64,000 nt of DNA from an uncultured Clostridia bacterium (GTDB lineage Bacteria; Bacillota; Clostridia; Oscillospirales; Ruminococcaceae): assembly GCA_947627455.1 (NCBI GenBank), contig CANQWC010000005.1, forward strand, positions 1 through 64,000. Reading direction: 5' to 3'. Below, one piece after another: positions 40,545-47,614 of this stretch. The notes under the pieces are model-generated. The model had not been told where the DNA came from. It did not search any database and saw nothing but the letters and a program-made list of their open reading frames with translations. The stretch's first letter is position 1. Each line of letters starts with the position of its first letter. The position numbers and the translations under genes were made by a program.

Positions 40545-40637
40545 GGCCGCGGCCCTTGCGGGCGAAGCCCGCAAGGACCCATGCGCCGAAGGCGCATGGG
40601 CCCCGCCCCCCGCTTCGCGGGGGGCGGGGCCGCGGCC
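40545..40637. repeat. 93-bp cloverleaf of three perfect hairpins inside a closing stem
   Basis: The outer stem GGCCGCGG (40545-40552) pairs with CCGCGGCC (40630-40637). Inside are hairpin 1 (40554-40563/40567-40576, loop GAA), hairpin 2 (40578-40587/40591-40600, loop GAA) and hairpin 3 (40601-40613/40617-40629, loop TTC). All stems are perfect, and the GCGAAGC loop motif, known for very stable DNA hairpins, is present. GC content is far above the neighbours. Confidence 0.85.
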
Positions 40638-40671
40638 TTACCTTTGTTCCGAACCTGTAAAGGAGTAGACC

Positions 40672-41169
40672 ATGACACTTAATATAGTTCTCGTTGAGCC
40701 GCAGATTCCTCAGAATACGGGCAATATATCCCGCACATGCGCGGTGACGGGCGCAAGGCTTCACCTTGTGCGGCCGCTCGGGTTTGAAGTCACCGATAAG
40801 AACCTCAAGCGCGCGGGCCTCGATTATTGGGACAAGCTCGATATCACATACTACGACTCGCTCGAAGATTTCTTTGAAAAAACCAAGGGCGGAAAGTATT
40901 TTTACTTTACAACCAAGGGCAGAAACCTTTATACCGAGGTCGAATACCCCGACGGCTGTTATATAGTCTTCGGGCGGGAGGACGCGGGGCTTCCAGAGGA
41001 GCTTTTGCATGATAACCCCGATTCCTGCCTGCGGCTGCCGATGAGGCCGACGCTGCGAAGCCTTAACCTCTCGAATTCGGTCGCGATCGCGGCGTATGAA
41101 GTTTTGAGACAGTGGGATTTTCCCGACCTTGAACGGGAGGGGAAGCTCACGAAATTTGAATGGGAGTAG
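40672..41169 (+). CDS. trmL: tRNA (cytidine(34)-2'-O)-methyltransferase
   Basis: A 165-residue SPOUT methyltransferase that modifies the wobble base of leucine tRNAs. It starts MTLNIVLVEPQIPQNTGNIS with TCAVTGARLHLVRPLGF, and has the SAM-knot motifs FGREDAGLPEELL and LRLPM...RSLNLSNSVAIA. AAAGGAG precedes ATG 40672. It is 35 bases after the cloverleaf element and 3 bases before the next gene, with which it is co-transcribed. Confidence 0.95.
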   Translation: MTLNIVLVEPQIPQNTGNISRTCAVTGARLHLVRPLGFEVTDKNLKRAGLDYWDKLDITYYDSLEDFFEKTKGGKYFYFTTKGRNLYTEVEYPDGCYIVFGREDAGLPEELLHDNPDSCLRLPMRPTLRSLNLSNSVAIAAYEVLRQWDFPDLEREGKLTKFEWE

Positions 41170-41172
41170 ATT

Positions 41173-41658
41173 ATGGCGAAAATTATTCTCACCTGCGGGA
41201 AAATTTGTTCGGGAAAGACCACATACGCAAAAAGGCTCGCAAGAGAGCTGCCCGCGGTTCATTTTTCGGTAGATGACCTTACCATGCTGCTGCTCGGGCC
41301 TTATGCGGGCGATGTTCTTGAAGAATACGTCGAAAAGCTTGAGGGATATTTCTTTGAGAAAGCGGTAGAGCTCGCAAAGAGCGGCATCAGCTCGGTAATA
41401 GATATCGGGCTTTGGACGGAAGAGGAGCGCAGAGACGCCCGCCGATTTTTCAGTGAGAGGGGAGTCGGGTGCGAGATTCACTATATCAAAATACCCGACG
41501 ACGTCTGGCGCGGGCGGATCGCAAAGAGAAATAAAGACATCGAGGCGGGGAAAAGCCGCGATTATTACGTCGATGAAAACCTCATGAAAAAGTTTCAGAG
41601 CTGTTTTGAAGAGCCCTCGCGGGAAAGCGTCGACAGGGTGATTTCGGATAACTGGTGA
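41173..41658 (+). CDS. P-loop kinase-like ATPase (AAA_33 type)
   Basis: 161 residues. Walker A is GKICSGKTT at residues 9-17, followed by VHFSVDDLTMLLL, a kinase-like substrate segment, and a lid region with RIAKRNKDIEAGKSRDYYV. The size and motifs fit small-molecule or nucleoside kinase-like ATPases of the AAA_33 group. The substrate is unknown. The gene follows trmL by three bases and ends at a terminator. Confidence 0.82.
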   Translation: MAKIILTCGKICSGKTTYAKRLARELPAVHFSVDDLTMLLLGPYAGDVLEEYVEKLEGYFFEKAVELAKSGISSVIDIGLWTEEERRDARRFFSERGVGCEIHYIKIPDDVWRGRIAKRNKDIEAGKSRDYYVDENLMKKFQSCFEEPSRESVDRVISDNW

Positions 41659-41703
41659 GCCGAAATCGCGGCGCGGGACTGAAAATGCCCTTTTCGGCTT
41701 TTA
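41658..41703 (+). terminator. Terminator-like hairpin before pgk
   Basis: AGCCGAAA (41658-41665) pairs with TTTCGGCT (41692-41699), followed by TTTTA; the loop is long and holds a further GCGGCGC patch. Confidence 0.6.
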
Positions 41704-41727
41704 TTGCGAAAAATTTTGCTTACCCCC

Positions 41728-41756
41728 TTGCTATTTTGCGGGAAATTTAGTATAAT
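41728..41756 (+). promoter_or_regulatory. pgk promoter
   Basis: TTGCTA (41728-41733), 17 bp, TATAAT (41751-41756), then AAAGGAGAT before ATG 41808. Confidence 0.85.
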
Positions 41757-41807
41757 ATATCCGTCAAGCTTTACCACTGTATCAAATTGTAAAGGAGATA
41801 AATTATT

Positions 41808-43028
41808 ATGGCAGGATTAAACAAAGTATCGGTAGACGACCTTTCGGTCAAGGGCAAAAAGGTTCTGGTACGCGTTGACTTCAACGTCCCCCTCAAGGAC
41901 GGCGTCATCACCAACGACAACAGAATCACCGCCGCTCTTCCGACCATCAACAAGCTGGTCGCGGACGGCGCTAAGGTCGTTTTGTGCTCTCACCTCGGCA
42001 AGCCTAAGAACGGACCCGAGGACAAGTTCTCGCTCAAGCCCGCCGCTGAAAGGCTCGCTCAGCTTGTGAACACCAACGTCATCTTCGCTAAGGACGACAC
42101 CGTTGTCGGCGAAAACGCAAAGAAGGCTGTCGCGAATATGAAAGAGGGCGAGATCGTAGTCTTGGAGAACACCCGCTTTAGAGGCAACGACGAGACCAAG
42201 AACGGCGAGAATCTCTCGAAAGAGCTTGCAGACCTCGTTGACGGCCAGGTATTCGTTATGGACGCTTTCGGCTCGGCCCACCGCGCTCACGCTTCGACCG
42301 TCGGCGTTACCAAGTATGTGAAAGAGACCGCTGTCGGCTATCTTATGCAGAAGGAGATCGCTTACCTCGGCAACGCGGTCGAGAACCCTGTCAGACCGTT
42401 CGTCGCTGTTCTGGGCGGCGCTAAGGTCGCGGATAAGCTCAACGTTATCTCGAACCTCCTCGAAAAGTGCGACACTCTTATCATCGGCGGCGGCATGGCC
42501 TATACCTTCCTCAAGGCAAAGGGCCTCGAGATCGGCAAATCGCTTGTTGACGACGAAAAGCTCGACTACTGCCGCGAGATGCTCGCGAAGGCAGAAAAGC
42601 TCGGCAAGAAGCTTCTTCTTCCTGTCGATACCGTTGTCGCCGATGCTTTCCCCGACCCGATAGACGCGCCTATCGCAACCTCTACCGTTGCGGCCGACGC
42701 TATTCCCGCTGACAAGATGGGTCTTGACATCGGCGAAAAGACCATCGCGCTCTTCTGCGCTGAGGTTTCAAAGGCCAAGACCGTTGTCTGGAACGGCCCG
42801 ATGGGCGTTTTCGAGAACCCTGTTCTCAACAAGGGTACTCTTGAAGTCGCAAAGGCTATGGCCGAGACCGACGCTACCACCGTCATCGGCGGCGGCGATT
42901 CGGCTGCGGCTGTCATTAACCTCGGCTTTGCAGACAAGATGACCCACATCTCTACCGGCGGCGGAGCTTCGCTTGAATACCTTGAGGGCAAGGGACTGCC
43001 GGGCGTTGACGCCATCGCGGACAAGTAA
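41808..43028 (+). CDS. pgk: Phosphoglycerate kinase
   Basis: A 406-residue glycolytic enzyme making ATP from 1,3-bisphosphoglycerate. Signatures: [58 protein letters not shown] and the nucleotide-loop GGGDSAAAV. Codon use is strongly biased (AAC, GAC, GCT), as for a highly expressed gene. First gene of pgk-tpiA-gpmI; no gap gene lies in this cluster. Confidence 0.97.
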   Translation: MAGLNKVSVDDLSVKGKKVLVRVDFNVPLKDGVITNDNRITAALPTINKLVADGAKVVLCSHLGKPKNGPEDKFSLKPAAERLAQLVNTNVIFAKDDTVVGENAKKAVANMKEGEIVVLENTRFRGNDETKNGENLSKELADLVDGQVFVMDAFGSAHRAHASTVGVTKYVKETAVGYLMQKEIAYLGNAVENPVRPFVAVLGGAKVADKLNVISNLLEKCDTLIIGGGMAYTFLKAKGLEIGKSLVDDEKLDYCREMLAKAEKLGKKLLLPVDTVVADAFPDPIDAPIATSTVAADAIPADKMGLDIGEKTIALFCAEVSKAKTVVWNGPMGVFENPVLNKGTLEVAKAMAETDATTVIGGGDSAAAVINLGFADKMTHISTGGGASLEYLEGKGLPGVDAIADK

Positions 43029-43198
43029 TTTTCAATATCAAAGCGAACGGGGCCGAAACGCTCCGTTCACTTTTAGCTGAGCAAAGCGGGGGCGCGCTGA
43101 AAAAGCTCTCGTTCATCAAGCGAACAGCTGACTGCGCCCCACCCGCCCGCCGCTCACGCTTTTTCATCGCGAAAATAAAATCGAAAGGAACTTTTAAA
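43029..43198 (+). other. pgk-tpiA spacer with nested hairpins
   Basis: The spacer holds GAACGG/CCGTTC (43044-43066 area) and GGGGCGC/GCGCCCC (43090-43140 area) enclosing GTTC/GAAC. These may attenuate or process the operon RNA. No coding frame is supported. Confidence 0.5.
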
Positions 43199-43966
43199 AT
43201 GAACAAATCTTTGAGAAAAGCCGTTATCGCAGGCAACTGGAAGATGAATAAGACCCGCCCCGAGGCTAAGGAGCTTATCGAGGCGATTAAGCCGCTCGCC
43301 GTTGGCGCTGACTGCGAGGTCGTGGTCTGCGTGCCGTTCACGAACCTTGAGACCGCCGTTGAGGCGACCAAGGGCACGAATATTCACGTCGGGGCGCAGA
43401 ACTGCCACTTTGAAAAGTCGGGCGCATTTACGGGCGAGATCTCGGCAGATATGCTTACCGAGCTCGGCGTTGAGTACGTCGTTTTGGGGCATAGCGAGCG
43501 CAGACAGTATTTCGGCGAGACCGACGAGACCGTCAACAAGCGCCTCAAAGCCGCTCTGGAGGCGGGATTGAAGCCGATAGTATGCATCGGCGAGCTTTTG
43601 TGGGAGCGCGAGTGCGGCATCACCGAGGAGGTCCTCGGCAAGCAGTGCAAGCTTGATTTCTTCGGGATCTCGGCGGAGGATATGAAAAAAACCGTCATTG
43701 CGTATGAGCCTGTCTGGGCAATCGGAACGGGCAAGACCGCGACCGCTGATCAGGCGGAGGAGGCCTGCGCTTATATCCGCTCGGTAATCGCGAAGATGTT
43801 CGACAAGGCGACCGCAGACGCCGTCACCGTTCAGTACGGCGGCTCGATGAATGCAAAGAACGCCGCTGAGCTTCTTTCAAAGCCCGACGTCGACGGCGGA
43901 CTTATCGGCGGGGCATCGCTTAAGGCACCCGATTTCGGCGTTATTATCGCCGCGGCTAAGGAATGA
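43199..43966 (+). CDS. tpiA: Triosephosphate isomerase
   Basis: A 255-residue TIM-barrel enzyme interconverting dihydroxyacetone phosphate and glyceraldehyde-3-phosphate. The active-site residues are present: Lys in GNWKMNKT (about 17), His in VVLGHSERR (about 100) and Glu in AYEPVWAIGTGKTA (about 172); the phosphate loop is QYGGSMN and GLIGGASL. GAAAGGA precedes ATG 43199. Confidence 0.97.
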   Translation: MNKSLRKAVIAGNWKMNKTRPEAKELIEAIKPLAVGADCEVVVCVPFTNLETAVEATKGTNIHVGAQNCHFEKSGAFTGEISADMLTELGVEYVVLGHSERRQYFGETDETVNKRLKAALEAGLKPIVCIGELLWERECGITEEVLGKQCKLDFFGISAEDMKKTVIAYEPVWAIGTGKTATADQAEEACAYIRSVIAKMFDKATADAVTVQYGGSMNAKNAAELLSKPDVDGGLIGGASLKAPDFGVIIAAAKE

Positions 43967-43968
43967 TT

Positions 43969-44056
43969 TGTAAAGCTTTGAAGCTTTACTTGCCGCTTTG
44001 AACGGCGTGTTTCCGCGATATTTTGCGGGACGCCGTGGAAAGCGATATACCTTTAC
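43969..44056 (+). promoter_or_regulatory. Structured tpiA-gpmI leader with alternative pairings
   Basis: GTAAAGCTT/AAGCTTTAC forms one hairpin. CGCTTT, ACGGCGT and CCGC pair with GCGG, ACGCCGT and AAAGCG as a second. TGTAAAG (43969-43975) could instead pair with CTTTACA (44050-44056). This may control processing or translation of gpmI. Confidence 0.5.
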
Positions 44057-44079
44057 ATCACACGAAAGGAAGATTTTAT

Positions 44080-45645
44080 ATGAAACCCTTGGTTCTTATT
44101 GTCATGGACGGCGTGGGCTTCTCGAAGACGGGCCTCGGCGACGCTGTAACCCTCGCGAACACCCCTGTTCTTGACAGACTTCTCAAAGAGCGCCCGAATA
44201 CGAGGCTTAAGGCTCACGGCGGCGCGGTCGGGCTTCCGACGGACGACGATATGGGCAACTCGGAGGTCGGGCATAACGCGCTCGGCTGCGGGCAGATTTA
44301 TTCGCAGGGCGCTAAGCTTGTCAACGAATCTATCGAGAGCGGGAAGATGTTCAGCTCGGAGACTTGGAAAAATCTCGTCGGGAACTGCGTCTCGAACGGC
44401 TCGACGATGCACTTTATCGGGCTTTTGTCGAACGGAAACGTTCACTCGAACATCAGCCACCTTAAACAGATGATCGCCCGCGCAAAGCAGGACGGCGTAT
44501 CACGCGTGCGCTGCCACATTCTTCTTGACGGGCGCGACGTTCCCGCGACCTCGGCGCTTGCGTTTGTAAATGAGCTTGAAGAGCTTCTGGCCTCGCTCAA
44601 CGACGGAAAATTCGACGGGAAAATCGCATCGGGCGGCGGAAGAATGAAGGTCACGATGGACCGCTATCAGGCCGACTGGAACATGGTAAAACTCGGCTGG
44701 GACACGCATGTTCACGGCATCGGAAGACAGTTTGAAACCGCGACCGAAGCCATTGAGACCTATCGCAGGGAGCTTGACGTCATCGATCAGGATCTGCCCG
44801 CGTTCGTCATCGCGAAAAACGGCGAACCCGTCGGGAAAATTCAGGACGGCGACAGCGTTATCCTCTATAACTTCCGCGGCGACAGGGCAATCGAGATCTC
44901 GATGGCCTTTGACAACGCCGATTTCGACCACTTCGACAGGGGAACGGTGCCGAAGGTGCTCTATGCGGGTATGCTTCAGTACGACGGCGATCTGAAGCTT
45001 CCGAAGAACTATCTCGTCGCGCCGCCCGAGATCAAGAATACGCTTTCGGAACTATTGGTCGCGCACGGGCTCAGGCAGTACGCGGTTTCGGAGACGCAGA
45101 AGTATGGGCATGTGACCTACTTCTGGAACGGCAACCGCTCGGGAAAATTCTCGGAAGAGCTTGAGACTTATAAGGAGATTCCCTCGGACAACGTGAGCTT
45201 CGACGAGAGGCCGTGGATGAAGTCGGCGGAGATCACCGACGACGTTATCGCGGCGCTCGAGAGCGGAAAATATGACTTTATCCGCTGCAACTTCCCGAAC
45301 GGCGATATGGTCGGCCACACGGGCAACCTTGACGCTACCATCACGGGCGTTGAGGCGGTAGACCTCGGCCTCGCGAGAATTTTAAAGGCCGCTGATACCG
45401 TCGGGGCGACGGTGCTTATCACCGCCGATCACGGCAACGCCGATGAGATGCTCGAAAAGAACAAGAAGGGCGTTATTCAGGTCAGGACCGCGCACTCGCT
45501 TAACCCCGTGCCGTTCATCATCTATGACAACGACACCGAGTACGTCATCAAAGAGGGCGAGTACGGCCTTGCGAACGTCGCGCCGACCGTCGCGAAGATT
45601 CTCGGAATCGAGCCGCCTGCGTGCTGGGAGAAGAGCATGATCTGA
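44080..45645 (+). CDS. gpmI: 2,3-bisphosphoglycerate-independent phosphoglycerate mutase
   Basis: 521 residues, Mn-dependent, alkaline-phosphatase superfamily. Starts MKPLVLIVMDGVGFSKTGLG; the catalytic Ser lies in GNSEVGHNALG near residue 61. Further motifs are LLDGRDVPATSA, the insert domain to about 310, and the second metal-site stretch ITADHGNADEM. GAAAGGAAG precedes ATG 44080; an in-frame start 19 codons upstream lies within the structured leader and is rejected. The last gene of the glycolytic cluster. Confidence 0.96.
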   Translation: MKPLVLIVMDGVGFSKTGLGDAVTLANTPVLDRLLKERPNTRLKAHGGAVGLPTDDDMGNSEVGHNALGCGQIYSQGAKLVNESIESGKMFSSETWKNLVGNCVSNGSTMHFIGLLSNGNVHSNISHLKQMIARAKQDGVSRVRCHILLDGRDVPATSALAFVNELEELLASLNDGKFDGKIASGGGRMKVTMDRYQADWNMVKLGWDTHVHGIGRQFETATEAIETYRRELDVIDQDLPAFVIAKNGEPVGKIQDGDSVILYNFRGDRAIEISMAFDNADFDHFDRGTVPKVLYAGMLQYDGDLKLPKNYLVAPPEIKNTLSELLVAHGLRQYAVSETQKYGHVTYFWNGNRSGKFSEELETYKEIPSDNVSFDERPWMKSAEITDDVIAALESGKYDFIRCNFPNGDMVGHTGNLDATITGVEAVDLGLARILKAADTVGATVLITADHGNADEMLEKNKKGVIQVRTAHSLNPVPFIIYDNDTEYVIKEGEYGLANVAPTVAKILGIEPPACWEKSMI

Positions 45646-45680
45646 CGGATTCGCGGAAAGCGATGGATTTGTGAGAAAAT

Positions 45681-45896
45681 ATAAAGTTTTCGGTCAAGCC
45701 TTTTTTCAAAAGGGTTGCGGGAGTCCAGAGGCGAGAAGCCTCTGGTCGCGACCGCAGTCGCGAAACACCATACGTAGTGCGCTCCGCAAGGGGTGAATTG
45801 AAAAACAGCTCGGTGAGCTGTTTTGAAAGAGGGGACGCCCTGCAAGAGAGGGCGTCCCCTTTTGATTCGCAGCTCTGACAAGAGCTGCGCACCTTA
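45681..45896 (-). repeat. Mosaic multi-hairpin repeat, copy B
   Basis: Read on the minus strand it follows copy A (27580-27804) module for module. Stem changes are compensated: CAATTC-ACC-GAATTG becomes CAGCTC-ACC-GAGCTG, and CGCGCTC/GAGCGCG becomes CGCGAC/GTCGCG. It lies between convergent gpmI and the AI-2E transporter. Confidence 0.8.
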
Positions 45897-45899
45897 AAA

Positions 45900-46046
45900 T
45901 TTTCTCGTCTGCACTCGAAAATCGGGGAGACCCCCGACGAGGGTCTCCCCGCGCGAAAACTGTCCACCGGACAGATTTTCGCTCCCCTTCCTGCGTTTTG
46001 CTTACGCATTTAAAAGAGCACGCTTGAGCGCGTGCTCTTTTTTGGG
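45900..46046. repeat. Further hairpins between repeat copies B and C
   Basis: GGGGAGACCC/GGGTCTCCCC, CTGTCC/GGACAG flanked by GCGAAAA/TTTTCGC, and AAAAGAGCACGC/GCGTGCTCTTTT with an A run and T run, the last a likely bidirectional terminator. Confidence 0.7.
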
Positions 46047-46132
46047 ATTTCGCGACTGCGGTCGCGACCAAAGGGCGCTGCCCTTTGGAAACTCGTGAGC
46101 CTTTTAGAAAAGGCTCAAGCGAAAACTTTTAA
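46047..46132 (+). repeat. Mosaic multi-hairpin repeat, partial copy C
   Basis: It has the last three modules of copy A, with TTTCGCGAC-TGCG-GTCGCGACC, AAAGGGC-GCT-GCCCTTT replacing AGAGGC/GCCTCT, and GAGCCTTTT/AAAAGGCTC replacing CAACCTTTT/AAAAGGTTG, then GCGAAAACTTTTAA. Confidence 0.75.
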
Positions 46133-46135
46133 ATA

Positions 46136-46159
46136 AAAAGCAGGCGAAACGCCTGCTTT
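46136..46159. terminator. Bidirectional terminator after AI-2E transporter gene
   Basis: AAAGCAGGCG, loop AAA, CGCCTGCTTT: a perfect 10-bp stem immediately downstream of the minus-strand gene. Confidence 0.88.
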
Positions 46160-46168
46160 GGGTTGGGT

Positions 46169-47452
46169 TTACTCCGCTTCTTCGGGGTCGTCGGGGTCGG
46201 AGATGGGCTCGGCGGAGGTCTCGACAAGGGCAATGGGCTCGTCGGGGGAGTCGGTGACTTTGCCGATGTCGACGCCACGCATTGAATAATATGAGTCGTC
46301 GGTGGGCATGTTCTTTTCTTTAAGCCTGCGGTCGGCATAGTCGCTGATAAGCCCATAGGCAACCGCAAACAGCGGCACCCCGATTATCATTCCGACAATG
46401 CCGAACATCGAGCCGAATATGATGATCGAAAAGAGCATCCAGAACGGCGAAAGACCAAACTTTGAGCCGAGAATCTTCGGGCCGATGATGTTGCCGTCAA
46501 GCTGTTGGAGAATGATTATGAACACAATAAACCATATTACCTTTTTCGGCTCGGCGATGAGTATGAGCAGAGCCGAGGGGATCGCGCCGATGAACGGGCC
46601 GAAGATCGGGATTATGTTTGTGATTCCGATTATCAGCGAGATCAGCATCACATAGGGCATGCCGAGGATTAACATTCCGACGCCGCAGATGATTCCGATT
46701 ATAACCGAATCCTTCACCTTGCCGTAGACGAAGTCAAGAAGCGCTTTGTTTGTTGTAGATGTGAAGCTGAATATCTTGCGGTAGGTGTCCTCTTTAAAGA
46801 GGGCGACTACCATTTTTTTCGCCTGAGCCTGTAAGCCCTCTTTGCCGAAGAGGAAATAAATCGCAAAGATTATGCCGAACACAAAGTTCTTGACCGAATT
46901 CGCGAAGTTGAGAAGGCTTGAGAGGAATTCGTTGAGCTTCGGGCCGAGAGTTGAGAAGAGGGAGCGGACCGTCGACAGAATATCGGATAACTGCTCGTCG
47001 ACGATGCCCTGAATGCTCGGTACATCTTTCAGGACACTGTCGAACCAGCTGCTTATGTTCGGGACAAGGACATCGGTAAAGCCCGAATAAATTCCCGGCA
47101 GGGCGGAGATGATCTCGGGGATAACAGAGAGGATCAACGCCATTATCACCGCGACAAAGACAAGAGTCGCGACGAGGACGCCGATCGCGCGGGAGACCTT
47201 CGGGCGGGGTTTTTTTCGGAAGATGAAGCGGCCGAGGAATTTTTCGGTCGACATCATTATCGGGTTCATGATGAAGGCTATCACCACGCCCCAGATGACG
47301 GGCTGGAATATGCCGATGACGGTCGAGAAGACCGACTTTACGGTGTCCCACTTAAAAATAGCCATGACAAGAAGCAGGGTTATGACTATCGCGACGACGA
47401 CATATTTCAGGATAATGTTATATTTTTTGTTGGAAAGAAATTTCAAGTTCAC
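46169..47452 (-). CDS. AI-2E / PerM family membrane transporter
   Basis: 427 residues with about eight membrane helices: a pair near 15-60, one near 75-100, then a soluble insert, and the C-terminal block (about 250-370). The family signature appears in GIPYVMLISLIIGITNIIP-like and IFGPFIGAIPSALLIL segments and QQLDGNIIGPKILGSKFGLS. The tail is Glu/Pro/Asp-rich. Family members export small molecules or ions such as Na+; the substrate is unknown. The start is GTG with GGGAG ahead. Confidence 0.88.
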   Translation of the reverse strand: MNLKFLSNKKYNIILKYVVVAIVITLLLVMAIFKWDTVKSVFSTVIGIFQPVIWGVVIAFIMNPIMMSTEKFLGRFIFRKKPRPKVSRAIGVLVATLVFVAVIMALILSVIPEIISALPGIYSGFTDVLVPNISSWFDSVLKDVPSIQGIVDEQLSDILSTVRSLFSTLGPKLNEFLSSLLNFANSVKNFVFGIIFAIYFLFGKEGLQAQAKKMVVALFKEDTYRKIFSFTSTTNKALLDFVYGKVKDSVIIGIICGVGMLILGMPYVMLISLIIGITNIIPIFGPFIGAIPSALLILIAEPKKVIWFIVFIIILQQLDGNIIGPKILGSKFGLSPFWMLFSIIIFGSMFGIVGMIIGVPLFAVAYGLISDYADRRLKEKNMPTDDSYYSMRGVDIGKVTDSPDEPIALVETSAEPISDPDDPEEAE

Positions 47453-47614
47453 ACTCCCTTTTCAAGGTGATGAAAATATTATAAACCATTTTACCGAAAA
47501 TGTCCATACCTTGTGAAAACTTTAAGAAATTTTTTGAGAATTGCCTTCAAGGGCTTTCTTTTGGACTCAAAGTGTGCTACAATATAAAAAACGACATTTT
47601 AATTCGGAGGAAAC

